DNA from: Planctomycetaceae bacterium
Lineage (GTDB): Bacteria > Planctomycetota > Planctomycetia > Pirellulales > UBA1268
Direction of reading: 5' to 3'
Assembly (NCBI GenBank): GCA_005789975.1
Contig: SXWC01000137.1
Coordinates: forward strand, 1-39,862
Length of the DNA: 39,862 nt
Position 1 is the first letter of the stretch. Every line of letters begins with the position of its first letter. Under the pieces are notes generated by a model that ran no database searches, was not told the DNA's origin, and worked only from the letters and a program-made list of their open reading frames with translations. Shown in pieces: positions 1-8,392 of the stretch. The translations under genes and the position numbers were made by a program.

Positions 1-863
1 CGCCGATATCGATGATCCGGGCCGGCGTGCTTCTCAAGCTCGGCGGCTACGGCATCCTGCGGATCTGCTATCCGATCTGCCCGGGTGCCGGTCTGTCGCT
101 CGCCTGGCTCGTGTGCGGGCTCGGCGTGGTGTCGATGGTCTACGGAGCCTTCGCCGCGCTCGCCCAGAAGGACTTCAAGCGGATGGTGGCCTACAGCTCG
201 GTCAGCCACATGGGCTACGTGATGCTGGGCCTCGGCGTTTGGAGTGCGGTGGCGGGCAATGAGTTCCGCTGGGATGCCTGGGCCCAGGGTGTGAACGGGG
301 CGACGTTCCAGATGCTGGCCCACGGCATCTCGTCGGCGGGCATGTTCTTCATGGTGGGCGTGCTCTACGACCGTGTCCATCACCGCAACCTCGAGGAGTT
401 CGGCGGGATCTTCAATCGCATGCCGGTCTACAGCGGGCTCGCGGTCGCCGTGTTCTTCGCCGGCCTCGGGCTCCCCGGGCTCTGCGGCTTCATCGGCGAG
501 GTGCTCGTCACGCTGTCCAGCTGGAACTACAGCCGGACGCTCGCCGTGATCTCGTCCTTCACCGTGATCCTCACGGCCGCCTACATTCTCTGGGCGATCC
601 AGCGGGTCTACCTCGGCGCCGAATACAAGGGGCCCCACGGCGATCACCTGACGCCGATGACGGGCCGCGAACTCGCCATCGCCGCGCCGCTGGTGTTTCT
701 CGCCATCGTGTTCGGTGTCGCCCCGCAGTTGATCTTCAACTACGTCACCCCGTCTGTGAATCGCCAGGTCGAAACGCTCGCCGACTGGACACGCGATGTC
801 GGGGCCAAGAGGGACCAGCCGGTGGCCGGCGGTCCCGCAGCCGCCGACGTGACGACTCATTGA
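1..863 (+). CDS. nuoM: NADH-quinone oxidoreductase subunit M (C-terminal part)
   Basis: This is a proton-pumping, antiporter-like membrane subunit of respiratory complex I. The reading frame is open from the left edge of the window (first full codon at 3), so the N-terminal half is missing and the internal ATG at 12 is not the true start. Visible family motifs are GVLLKLGGYGILR, the helix DFKRMVAYSSVSHMGYVMLG with the channel lysine, a MLAHGISSAGMFFMVGVLYDR helix pair, and GLPGLCGFIGEVLV. Several long hydrophobic helices follow. A short hydrophilic tail ends at TGA 861-863. nuoN follows after 39 bases, the usual end of a nuo operon. The identification rests on these motifs and on the neighbour. 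Confidence 0.95.
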   Translation, partial: PISMIRAGVLLKLGGYGILRICYPICPGAGLSLAWLVCGLGVVSMVYGAFAALAQKDFKRMVAYSSVSHMGYVMLGLGVWSAVAGNEFRWDAWAQGVNGATFQMLAHGISSAGMFFMVGVLYDRVHHRNLEEFGGIFNRMPVYSGLAVAVFFAGLGLPGLCGFIGEVLVTLSSWNYSRTLAVISSFTVILTAAYILWAIQRVYLGAEYKGPHGDHLTPMTGRELAIAAPLVFLAIVFGVAPQLIFNYVTPSVNRQVETLADWTRDVGAKRDQPVAGGPAAADVTTH

Positions 864-902
864 CGCATCACTGACCAGAACCCCTCCACCAAGCATCGAC
901 GC

Positions 903-2558
903 ATGGACCTCGGATCCCTCCTGACGGGCACGCTGAACGACACCCTCGAGGTGTCCCTGCCGCTGTTTCGCGTAGAGCTCGCCCTCTCGGCGACGATCGT
1001 GCTCGTTCTGCTGTGCAGGATGCTGCCCGTGCTGCGATGGCTCGATTCGGCCCTGGTCGCGCTCGGCGGCGTGGGTTTCGCGCTCTGGTATGCCTGGTGC
1101 GACCTGCGGGGGCTGCCCGGGGCCCCGTGGCCGGCGCTCGCGGCGGCGGTGCATCCGGCTTCCCGGGAAATCTTCGGCGGCCTGCTGGTGTTCGACTCGC
1201 TGACGGCCTACATCCGGTTCCTGCTGGCCGGCTTCCTCGTGCTTTACATCCTGTTCACCAAGATCTCCGGCATCCCGGATCGCGAGGACGGGGCCGACTT
1301 CTACACGCTCGTGCTCGGGTCGTCACTCGGCATGTGCCTGATGGCGTCTGCCAACCACCTGCTGATGATTTTCATGGCGGTCGAGATGGCGAGCGTTCCT
1401 TCCTACGCGCTGGCCGGCATGCTCAAGGGCCGCAAGGCGAGCTCCGAGGCCGCCCTCAAATATGCCGTGTACGGCGCGGGTGCCGCGGGGGTGATGCTCT
1501 ACGGCATCAGCCTGCTCGCGGGCGTGCTCGGCACCTGCCATTTGCCCAGCATGGCCGCCGAGCTCGGCCAGATCGTGGGCGAGGGAACCGACAGTTTTTA
1601 TCGCGCGGATTCCGCGGGTCCGATCATGGTGCTCGCCCTCGGCGGCTTGATGCTGGCCGTGGGCCTGGCCTTCAAGCTTTCCGCGGTGCCGTTCCATTTC
1701 TGGTGTCCCGACGTGTTCGAGGGGGCCGCCGCCGAGGTGGGTGCGTTTCTTTCCGTGGCGAGCAAGGCGGCCGCGGTGGCATTGGCCCTGCGGGTCGCCT
1801 TCGGTCTCGGCTGGCTCGCCGATGCCGTCGGTCCGGCGGCTGCGGGCCTGGCGGACGTCCGGCATTTCTCCGTGTGCCTGATCGGCTTCATGGCCGCCTT
1901 GACCTGCACCCTCGGCAACCTCGGTGCGTATGGTCAGACCAACATGAAGCGGATGCTCGCCTATTCGACGATCGCGCACGCCGGCTATCTGCTCATGGGT
2001 ACTGCGGCGGCCGTTGCCATGCTCGGCACGGACCCCGAAGGTTGCCGCAAGGCGGTCACGGCGCTCACCTTCTACCTCGGCACCTACCTCTTCATGAACC
2101 TCGGTGCCTTCGCGATCGTGGCCGTGCTGCGCAACCGGTTGCGGAGCGAGGAGATCGCCTCCTACGCGGGCCTCATCCGGACGAACCCGGGCATGGTGGT
2201 GGCCGCGGGGGCGGTGCTCGTCAGCCTGATCGGACTCCCCCCCCTCGCCGGTTTCATCTCCAAGTTCCTCGTGTTCTCCTCGCTCGTCGAGGCGATCACG
2301 AAGGGGATCGAGCGGCCGCTGATGCTGGTGCTGCTCGTCATCGGCGGTATCAACACCGTGATCAGCCTCTTCTACTATCTCCGCGTGCTCAAGGTGATGA
2401 CGTTCGATCCGCCTCCGGAAGACCGGTTTGCGGCCCCCGCCCCTGTCTGGCTGCCGGGCGCGCTCGTCACGGCGGTGGTGGTGCCGGTCGTGGTGCTCGG
2501 CCTCTTCTGGTCGGGGCTCTACGCCTACGCCCAGTTGGCCGGAACGTTTGCGTCGTAG
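903..2558 (+). CDS. nuoN: NADH-quinone oxidoreductase subunit N
   Basis: This 551-aa polytopic membrane subunit of complex I belongs to the proton-translocating antiporter family. It is somewhat longer than the roughly 485 aa common for NuoN. Motifs seen are the charged helix with KYAVYGAGAAGVMLYG, AFKLSAVPFHFWCPDVFEGA, the NMKRMLAYSTIAHAGYLLMG helix, and GLPPLAGFISKFLVFSSLV. The first two transmembrane helices begin near residue 24 (LALSATIVLVLLCRMLPVL). The start ATG at 903 is 39 bases after nuoM and no better upstream start exists. It most likely ends the nuo operon, although two small genes continue in the same direction with short gaps. Confidence 0.95.
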   Translation: MDLGSLLTGTLNDTLEVSLPLFRVELALSATIVLVLLCRMLPVLRWLDSALVALGGVGFALWYAWCDLRGLPGAPWPALAAAVHPASREIFGGLLVFDSLTAYIRFLLAGFLVLYILFTKISGIPDREDGADFYTLVLGSSLGMCLMASANHLLMIFMAVEMASVPSYALAGMLKGRKASSEAALKYAVYGAGAAGVMLYGISLLAGVLGTCHLPSMAAELGQIVGEGTDSFYRADSAGPIMVLALGGLMLAVGLAFKLSAVPFHFWCPDVFEGAAAEVGAFLSVASKAAAVALALRVAFGLGWLADAVGPAAAGLADVRHFSVCLIGFMAALTCTLGNLGAYGQTNMKRMLAYSTIAHAGYLLMGTAAAVAMLGTDPEGCRKAVTALTFYLGTYLFMNLGAFAIVAVLRNRLRSEEIASYAGLIRTNPGMVVAAGAVLVSLIGLPPLAGFISKFLVFSSLVEAITKGIERPLMLVLLVIGGINTVISLFYYLRVLKVMTFDPPPEDRFAAPAPVWLPGALVTAVVVPVVVLGLFWSGLYAYAQLAGTFAS

Positions 2559-2576
2559 GAACGGAACAATCGCATC

Positions 2577-3053
2577 ATGGCCGCCAACGATCCCCTCTGC
2601 CGCCTCCTCGCCCCGATCCAGTCGTCGGTGCTCATGTACCTGGCCGACTCGGGGATCTGGTCCTATCCAGGCGACGAGTCGATCAAGCTGGCGATTGCCG
2701 ACGCCGTGGATGATCTCCGCGGCATCGTCGATCGAGGCTCCGGAATTCTCCGGGACCGTGAGGTGGCGACTCCGCCCCGACCGGGCTATCCGCTCTCGTT
2801 CACGGGCCTCCACGACGTCGACCTTCGCTCCCTCCTGCCGCGGCTGATCGCCGGCCTCACGCGGCAGCTCGCCGAACTCGAAGCCCTCGCCGGCCTTGCC
2901 GAGGCCGATGCCGCCGCTGCCGATCTCATCACGGATGCCAAGCTGTCGATCCGGCAGCATCGCGACGTGTTCGAACAGCTCTCCGCGAAGCTGAAGGCCG
3001 GCCTTTCCGGCACGTCCGGCCCGGGATCGGCCGCCGCTTCGGCGACCTCCTGA
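2577..3053 (+). CDS. Conserved small helical protein of unknown function
   Basis: This 158-aa soluble protein is not recognised. It begins MAANDPLCRLLAPIQSSVLM. It has no signal peptide and no membrane segment. The C-terminal two thirds (about residues 85-145) is alanine- and leucine-rich and predicted helical, with alternating charged residues that would suit a coiled coil. A low-complexity Gly/Ser/Ala tail follows. An AGGAACGGA stretch upstream of the ATG can serve as ribosome binding site. It lies 18 bases after nuoN and 4 bases before tatD, so co-transcription is likely. No function is proposed. The codon pattern (G/C in third positions) resembles that of the flanking genes, which supports a real gene. 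Confidence 0.75.
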   Translation: MAANDPLCRLLAPIQSSVLMYLADSGIWSYPGDESIKLAIADAVDDLRGIVDRGSGILRDREVATPPRPGYPLSFTGLHDVDLRSLLPRLIAGLTRQLAELEALAGLAEADAAAADLITDAKLSIRQHRDVFEQLSAKLKAGLSGTSGPGSAAASATS

Positions 3054-3057
3054 GCCC

Positions 3058-3825
3058 ATGGACTTCTACGACAGCCACTGTCACCTCGACCCGATGCGTT
3101 TCGGGAGCGAGCTGTCCGACGTGCTCGCGCGGGCGCGGGCCGCCGGTGTGACTCGAATGACGGTGATCGGCACCCGGGCGGCCGACAGCGAGGCGGCCGC
3201 GGAACTGGCCGGCCGGGAGCCTGGCGTGGTTGCCGCGGCGGGGATTCATCCCAACGACGTCGCGGAGGCCGAACCCGGCGAATGGGAACGCGTCGAGCGG
3301 CTCGTCGCCTCGGGCCGTGTGGCCGCGGTCGGTGAGACCGGACTCGACTGGTATCGCACGACGGCCCCGCCGGAACTCCAGCGGGATTTTTTCGACCGCC
3401 ATCTCCGGCTCGCGCAACGGCACGCGCTTCCCGTCGTGATCCACACCCGGGAGAGCATCCGCGACACGCTCGACATGCTCCGGGAGGCGGTCGCCCGCGG
3501 GCCGTTGCGGCCCGTGCTGCACGCCTTCACCGGCACCGCGGACGAGGCGGCCGAAGCGGTCGCGCTCGGCTGCCACCTCGGGTTTGCGGGCATGGTGACC
3601 TTTCGCTCATCGGCCGCGCTCCGCGAGGTGGCCAAGCTCGTGCCGCTCGACCGCCTGCTCATCGAGACCGACAGCCCGTTTCTTGCGCCGGAGCCGCTGC
3701 GGGGCAAGCGGAACGAACCGGCCAACGTGGTCCACACGGCCCGCTGCCTGGCGCTGGCCCGCGGCGAGCCGCTCGACCTGTTCGCCGCGGCGACGACGGC
3801 CAATGCCCGCCGTGTTTTCGGGTGA
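3058..3825 (+). CDS. tatD: TatD-family metal-dependent hydrolase
   Basis: This 255-aa TIM-barrel metal-dependent hydrolase of the TatD DNase family acts as a 3'-5' exonuclease in characterised members. The metal ligands and signatures are complete: SHCHLD with His7 and His9, GIHPND (about 63), GETGLDWYR with Glu93, VIHTRES with His129, LHAFTG with His155, and IETDSPFLAPEPLRG with Asp205. The length matches the family. The start is the ATG four bases after the stop of the preceding small gene, and the very short spacing suggests translational coupling. Family assignment is secure. The in vivo substrate is not. Confidence 0.93.
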   Translation: MDFYDSHCHLDPMRFGSELSDVLARARAAGVTRMTVIGTRAADSEAAAELAGREPGVVAAAGIHPNDVAEAEPGEWERVERLVASGRVAAVGETGLDWYRTTAPPELQRDFFDRHLRLAQRHALPVVIHTRESIRDTLDMLREAVARGPLRPVLHAFTGTADEAAEAVALGCHLGFAGMVTFRSSAALREVAKLVPLDRLLIETDSPFLAPEPLRGKRNEPANVVHTARCLALARGEPLDLFAAATTANARRVFG

Positions 3826-3924
3826 AGCGGGCCCCGGGACGGCATGAGGGCGATCGGCGGCGGTCGTTTCGGCCCGGGAACGGGATGGCGTAAGATTGCG
3901 CCGCTCCCCCCAAAGGAACCCGTC

Positions 3925-4506
3925 ATGGTCCGCACCCCCAGCACGATGTTGCCACTCGGCACGATCGCCCCCGACTTCGAACTTCCCAGCGTGGACGGCC
4001 GGATGGTGGACTACACCGGCGTCGCCGGGCCCCGAGGCACGGTGGTGGCGTTCATCTGCAACCACTGCCCCTTCGTCAAGCACGTGGCCGATCACCTCGC
4101 CCAACTCGGCCGCGAGTCCATGTCCCGCGGCGTCGGCTTCGTCGCCATCAGCTCCAACGACGTCTCGGCCCACCCGGCCGACTCGCCCGAACAAATGGTT
4201 CGCGAGGCGGAGGACCGCGGCTACCAGTTTCCTTATCTCTACGACGAAACGCAGGAGGTGGCAAAGGCCTATCATGCCGCCTGCACGCCCGACTTCTACC
4301 TCTTCGACGCGGCGCGAAAGCTCGTGTACCGCGGACAGCTCGATCCAAGCAGGCCGGGCGGCGAAACGCCCGTCACGGGCAAGGATCTCCGCGCCGCGAT
4401 CGACGCCCTGCTCGCAGGCCAGCCGCCGTTGGCCGACCAGATTCCAAGCCTCGGCTGCAACATCAAGTGGAAGGCCGGGAATCACCCGCCGTATTTCAGC
4501 CCGTGA
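3925..4506 (+). CDS. Thioredoxin-fold AhpC/TSA-family protein with CNHC motif
   Basis: This 193-aa cytoplasmic protein has a thioredoxin-like redoxin fold. It starts GTIAPDFELPSVDG, the typical AhpC/TSA entry, and has the paired-cysteine motif CNHCPFVKH (Cys45 and Cys48). It ends with a GCNIKWK signature that recurs in this family of uncharacterised thiol proteins. I choose the ATG at 3925, not an upstream in-frame ATG at 3844, because an AAAGGA ribosome binding site (about 3912-3917) precedes it and the conserved domain begins at residue 10. It probably reduces disulfides or peroxides (inference). It converges on csrA, with 63 bases between the stops. Confidence 0.85.
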   Translation: MVRTPSTMLPLGTIAPDFELPSVDGRMVDYTGVAGPRGTVVAFICNHCPFVKHVADHLAQLGRESMSRGVGFVAISSNDVSAHPADSPEQMVREAEDRGYQFPYLYDETQEVAKAYHAACTPDFYLFDAARKLVYRGQLDPSRPGGETPVTGKDLRAAIDALLAGQPPLADQIPSLGCNIKWKAGNHPPYFSP

Positions 4507-4569
4507 ACCAAGCGGCCGGCATGCGGCCGGCTGGCCCGCCGCCGGCGGAGACAGCCGCGTCCCGGTCGG

Positions 4570-4833
4570 TCATCGGGGCCGCGGGGCGTCGCCGGGTCGG
4601 GATGGGCTGCGGCTGGCGTACTTGCCGATGTCCTGGGTGTCGCCCGGCTCGAGCCGCGAGGCCCGCAGGTTCTCCCGCTGGATGGCCTCGTAGACCTCCT
4701 GGCGATGGACGGGAATCTCGGACGGTGCGTTGATCCCGAGGCGGACTTTGTCTCCCCGGATATCCACGATCGTGACGACGATGTTGTCGCCGATCATGAT
4801 GCTTTCGTCACGTTGTCTGGAGAGCACGAGCAT
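4570..4833 (-). CDS. csrA: Carbon storage regulator / translational regulator CsrA
   Basis: CsrA is an RNA-binding dimer that represses or activates translation by binding GGA motifs in leader RNAs. The protein starts [20 protein letters not shown], the family hallmark, and continues with [28 protein letters not shown]. Its 87 aa include an extended polar, proline- and arginine-rich tail beyond the usual 60-70 aa core. The ATG at 4833 follows a strong AGGAAGGA ribosome binding site; upstream in-frame starts would add a non-conserved leader. It lies 60 bases downstream of fliW on the same strand, so both are probably one transcript. FliW is the known protein antagonist of CsrA in flagellar control. 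Confidence 0.96.
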   Translation of the reverse strand: MLVLSRQRDESIMIGDNIVVTIVDIRGDKVRLGINAPSEIPVHRQEVYEAIQRENLRASRLEPGDTQDIGKYASRSPSRPGDAPRPR

Positions 4834-4893
4834 CGCTGGTTCCTTCCTGATCCGTCGTGGAGGTGGCAATCCGGTGCCGCCAGCCACTCATGA

Positions 4894-5334
4894 TTATGCA
4901 CTCTTTTTGAGTGGAGGTCGTTCGAGGGACAGTTCGTATTGCATCGGGAGCTCGCCGCTCGCAATGACTTGACGGCCCGTGCGGCCTTCAAGGTTGATGA
5001 CGATCGGCGCTTTGAGATTGAGTGTGAGGCCTCTGCCGTTTTGTCCGACGATGACGACCACCTGCGCCTGCCGCATGTCGTCGATCGAGAGCGGACTCAG
5101 CTCGCTGCGGGGGATCCGCACCTGATATTCCGGCACGAAACGCCGGGGGCTCACGACCGCCAGCGCGACATCCACGCGGGTCGTGCTCTGGAGCCAGCCG
5201 AGGGCGTCGTTCGAGGAGTCGGCGAGCAGGGCCCACTCGCGACAATCCTCGAGGCCGGGCAGGCCGCTGGGAAACCGGAGGATGTCGGCAGCATCGACGT
5301 CGATGCGACCGAATCTGCTGGTGTTGATCCGCAT
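4894..5334 (-). CDS. fliW: Flagellar assembly factor FliW
   Basis: FliW is a small beta-barrel protein that binds CsrA and flagellin, releasing flagellin translation from CsrA repression when flagellin is exported. This 146-aa protein shows family motifs: FGRIDVDAADILRFPSGLPGLEDCREWALL near the N-terminus, SPRRFVPEYQVRIP in the middle, and NLKAPIVINLEGRTGRQVI near the end. I choose the ATG at 5334 (MRINTSRFG) because a GGAG lies 9 bases upstream and the domain begins there. In-frame upstream codons extend far but are unconserved. csrA follows downstream. The leader carries a tandem 19-bp repeat described separately. The presence of fliW suggests a flagellated life stage. Confidence 0.94.
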   Translation of the reverse strand: MRINTSRFGRIDVDAADILRFPSGLPGLEDCREWALLADSSNDALGWLQSTTRVDVALAVVSPRRFVPEYQVRIPRSELSPLSIDDMRQAQVVVIVGQNGRGLTLNLKAPIVINLEGRTGRQVIASGELPMQYELSLERPPLKKSA

Positions 5335-5350
5335 GACTGGGCACTCCATT

Positions 5351-5388
5351 GCCGGGACGAAAACTGGCTGCCGGGACGAAAACTGGCG
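5351..5388. repeat. Perfect-core tandem 19-bp direct repeat upstream of fliW
   Basis: Two adjacent 19-bp units (5351-5369 and 5370-5388) share GCCGGGACGAAAACTGGC and differ only in the last base. They lie 17-54 bases upstream of the fliW start, in the 292-bp gap between fliW and the divergent lipoprotein gene. They could be a duplicated regulator site or a recent slippage duplication. No sigma28 or sigma54 promoter consensus was recognised around them. The rest of the gap holds no gene that I can support. Confidence 0.8.
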
Positions 5389-5626
5389 GCCTGCCGCGCT
5401 GTCGAGCAAACTCCCGTTCGCACCATTCATTTCGGCAGGGAGGGCTGTCGGGGTGGAGAAAAAAGGTTTGGCGAGAAGAAGAGGATGCCGAAGGGCTTGC
5501 GGCACAGGCACTTTCGGGAGGTGGCGGGGTTTTTGCCGGCGGCTTGACCCGCCGCCAAATTCCACACAATCGTCACCATCGGCCCGAATGCCCGATGCCA
5601 TGCCCCTCCCGCGACGGCCATCAACC

Positions 5627-6358
5627 ATGCTCCCCGTGCATCGCCTGCTGATCCTCGCTTGCGTGGCGTCCCTCGCCGGCTGTTTCGCCGGACGATACGA
5701 CACCGATTACGCCGTGAGCCTCGCCGCCTACCGCGAGGCCGCGGTTTTCGCGCCTCTCGCCGTGGTGCCCGACGAAGCGGCCGCCGGTCGCGTGCAGATG
5801 CGGCTGCCGAAGCAGTTTGGTCGCATGCGCGAAGACGACAGCATGGAACTCCGCGCGAAGCCGCCGTTTCTCAGGAATTTTCCCGGCTTCGACCAGGCGC
5901 GGGAGGTGCGACTCAAGGCGGGCGGCAGCGAGATTTCCGTCGTGGTGACGGTGGGCGTGGTGGCTGCCGGGCTGCGGAGGCACGGCGAGATCGAACGGGA
6001 GATTCTCGAGCAGATCCGTGCAGACGAGGAGTTTCCCAAGGCCGACTGGCAACGGGGGCGGGCCGTGGCCGCTGTCGCCGGAGGGCCGGCCGTATGGGAC
6101 GTCCTGTCGCTGCGGGGGAATCAGGAGTTCGAGATCTTCACCGCGGGGAATGTGGAGCAAAAGAAGTGGGACGGGGCATGCGAGATCTGGGTCTCGGCCG
6201 ATCCGAAGCAGGAGTTCTGCGTCGTGATCGCGCTGCGGGCGGCTGAGGCCGTCGTCGGCTCGCTCGAACTGCCCCCCGCGGAACTCGTCGAACTGATCGC
6301 CAGAACGGTCGCGATCATCCCGTCGGTGGAAGAGAAGCCCGCCGCCGAGGTGCCGTAG
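5627..6358 (+). CDS. Putative lipoprotein of unknown function
   Basis: This 243-aa protein begins with a short charged stretch, a hydrophobic segment and a lipobox (LAGC, Cys19), so it is probably a lipid-anchored envelope protein. The mature part is mixed alpha/beta with no family I recognise. It contains QMRLPKQFGRMREDD, PPFLRNFPGF and a terminal acidic, proline-rich tail. The start at ATG 5627 puts the signal peptide at the N-terminus. In-frame ATGs at 5588 and 5600 would add about 9-13 residues and are possible. It is transcribed divergently from fliW and converges on the LptG-like gene, with 34 bases between stops. Confidence 0.72.
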   Translation: MLPVHRLLILACVASLAGCFAGRYDTDYAVSLAAYREAAVFAPLAVVPDEAAAGRVQMRLPKQFGRMREDDSMELRAKPPFLRNFPGFDQAREVRLKAGGSEISVVVTVGVVAAGLRRHGEIEREILEQIRADEEFPKADWQRGRAVAAVAGGPAVWDVLSLRGNQEFEIFTAGNVEQKKWDGACEIWVSADPKQEFCVVIALRAAEAVVGSLELPPAELVELIARTVAIIPSVEEKPAAEVP

Positions 6359-6392
6359 GATCGCCGCGGCATCCCTGTGGGAAGCGTCGCGG

Positions 6393-7523
6393 TCACTGCC
6401 ACATGGGTTGTGCCCGCCACGCCGCCAGCGGGGCGAGGATGAGCAGCGGCATCCATGCCCCCACGGAGGCGGAAAATGCGTCGCCGATCACCAGCGCATG
6501 CGAGCCGAGCACGGTGAGGAAGAAGATGACGGTCATCGCCACGCAGAGGCCGACCGCCACGAACACGCCCCTCCGGCTGGGGCCCAGCACCAGGGGAATC
6601 CCGAGCATGACCAGCCCCATGTCGAGCAAAGGGGCCATGAATCGGGCGTGAATCCGCAGCGGGATGTCGGCGCCGACCCCGAGGCTCGGATTGCGGACCG
6701 CCCGCACCAGTTCGATCGTCGACGAATACTGGCTCCAGTTCTGCGACCCCATGAGCTGTTCGAAGGTGACGTCGCTCACGACATAGCATTCCCGCGGCTG
6801 GAGCCAGGCCGCCGCCGACCGGGTCAGCACCACCGGACGGCCGTCCGATTCGAGCGTCGGAAGGCCGTCGATGTCGGCCGGCTCGCGCACGTCCCGGAGC
6901 AGGTAGCCCGCGGGACGGTCACCGGTGGCAGGTTTCCAGAACGCCTCGGCGGCCGTGATCTGCGAGCCGTAGTTGCCGAGCTGCGGGGGCATCAACAGAC
7001 TCGGCTGGTCGATCCGCTGACCTTCCGCCTGGCCTCCGCGGCCACGGAAGAGGATCTCCGTCTGGTTGTCGTACCGCGGCTCGAAGGGCTGGACGATCCG
7101 GCCCCTCAGGTCCTGTGCGTTCCGGGCAAACGCCTCGCGGATGCGCGGCAGGAGGAGTTCGCGGTTGCCCGCGGCGACGAGCGCCACGACCGCCGAAAAC
7201 ACGATCACCGGACGGGCGAGTCGCCACCGCGTGACTCCGGCCGCGAGCAGGGCGGTGAGTTCGTTGTGCCGTTCGAGCCACGACAGCGCGAACATCGCGC
7301 TGGCCAGGGAGATCACCGGGCTCGTCGCATCGAAAAACCAGATGAGCCTGCAGCTGTAATAGGACGCCAGCACCTTGGCGAGGCTGCCCGTCTCGGCGGC
7401 ATGGGACAGAAACTCCTCCATGTTCGTGAACGCATCGAACACGAAATAGAGGCCGGCCAGGCTCACGAACACGACGACGAACGCGTGCAGTTGGGCGCGG
7501 CCGATGTAGCGGTCGATCAGCAT
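6393..7523 (-). CDS. lptG: LPS export ABC transporter permease, LptF/LptG (YjgP/YjgQ) family
   Basis: This 376-aa inner-membrane permease is of the type that, with LptB, extracts lipopolysaccharide and passes it to the trans-envelope bridge. The start MLIDRYIGRAQLHAF resembles LptG (DRYIG). Three transmembrane helices lie in the first 120 residues, including FVVVFVSLAGLYFVFDAF. A periplasmic beta-rich domain occupies about 120-300, and three more helices follow to the C-terminus (PLLDMGLVMLGIPLVLGPSRRG onward). The ATG at 7523 is chosen because the conserved helix begins directly after it; the upstream open frame is shadow of comF. It runs divergently from comF. No LptF partner is in the window. 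LptG versus LptF is likely but not certain. Confidence 0.85.
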   Translation of the reverse strand: MLIDRYIGRAQLHAFVVVFVSLAGLYFVFDAFTNMEEFLSHAAETGSLAKVLASYYSCRLIWFFDATSPVISLASAMFALSWLERHNELTALLAAGVTRWRLARPVIVFSAVVALVAAGNRELLLPRIREAFARNAQDLRGRIVQPFEPRYDNQTEILFRGRGGQAEGQRIDQPSLLMPPQLGNYGSQITAAEAFWKPATGDRPAGYLLRDVREPADIDGLPTLESDGRPVVLTRSAAAWLQPRECYVVSDVTFEQLMGSQNWSQYSSTIELVRAVRNPSLGVGADIPLRIHARFMAPLLDMGLVMLGIPLVLGPSRRGVFVAVGLCVAMTVIFFLTVLGSHALVIGDAFSASVGAWMPLLILAPLAAWRAQPMWQ

Positions 7524-7643
7524 GGGCGATTGACGGGGCCGGTGGCTGGCGGACAATGGGCGTTTCCCGCCAGTGCCGTCCGCTTTCTCGGGGCGGAGGG
7601 TACGGAGCGCGGGCTGGACCGTCAATCTGGGAAAACCCCGTGG

Positions 7644-8390
7644 ATGGCTTGGACGGACCTGCCTGGAATCGGGACGATTCTCGACCTGCTGTGCCCGCCA
7701 CGGTGCGTCTTCTGCTCCGCCGACGTGGAGCCGTCGCCGGCCCGCCGTGGCGTGGTGGCCTGTGAGGCCTGTGCGGCCTTGCTGTCGAGGGACATGCCGC
7801 GTTGCCAGCGCTGCGGCGAGCCGCTGCCGGGCTCCTCGGGCTGTCGGCGGTGCCGGGGACGCCGTGTGGCGTGGGATGGTCTGGCGGTGCTCGCACCCTA
7901 TGCCGATGACATCCGCGACGTCGTGCTGCGGGCGAAGCGGCCCGCAGGGGAAGGCGTCGCGGCCGGGCTGGCTTCGCTGCTCGTGCGGAAGCACCGTGAA
8001 CTGTTCGAGAGTTGGAGGATCGACACGGTCGTGCCCGTGCCGATGCACTGGCTCCGCCGGGCGTCGCGCGGGACGAGCGCCGCACACGAGATCGCGCGGG
8101 GCGTGGCGACGGGCCTCGGCCTGCCCTGCCGAAGCGCCGTGAAACGAATCCGAAACACGCTCATGCAGAACGAGCTGCCGTTTGAAGAGCGGCCCGCAAA
8201 CCTCAACGGGGCCTTTCGGGCGGTCGGACGGCTGCCGGGCTCCCGGGTGCTGGTGGTGGACGACGTGACCACGACGGGCTCGACGCTGGCCGGCTGTCGT
8301 GAGGCCCTGCTGGAGGCCGGAGCCTCCGCCGTCTACGCTGCCGTGGTGGCCCGGGCCGATCGTGCGGCCGCCGTCGATTCCGAAAGCTGA
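7644..8390 (+). CDS. comF: ComF-family phosphoribosyltransferase-like protein
   Basis: This 248-aa protein has the ComF/GntX layout. An N-terminal double zinc finger has CxxxCxxC at Cys17-Cys24, then CEAC (40-43), CQRC (54-57) and CRRC (67-70). A type I phosphoribosyltransferase domain follows, with VPVPMHWLRRASRGTSAA and the PRPP loop VLVVDDVTTTGSTL (about 208-221). ComF proteins are linked to DNA uptake in competent bacteria, but many homologues lack a proven role. The start ATG at 7644 places the cysteines at the usual distance. hemC begins two bases after the stop, so the genes are co-transcribed. Confidence 0.9.
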   Translation: MAWTDLPGIGTILDLLCPPRCVFCSADVEPSPARRGVVACEACAALLSRDMPRCQRCGEPLPGSSGCRRCRGRRVAWDGLAVLAPYADDIRDVVLRAKRPAGEGVAAGLASLLVRKHRELFESWRIDTVVPVPMHWLRRASRGTSAAHEIARGVATGLGLPCRSAVKRIRNTLMQNELPFEERPANLNGAFRAVGRLPGSRVLVVDDVTTTGSTLAGCREALLEAGASAVYAAVVARADRAAAVDSES

Positions 8391-8392
8391 GG

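Noticed and set aside
1323..3059. 578-codon open frame on the minus strand
   Set aside because: Antisense to nuoN and the following small gene; very rich in Arg, His and Glu, with no domain.
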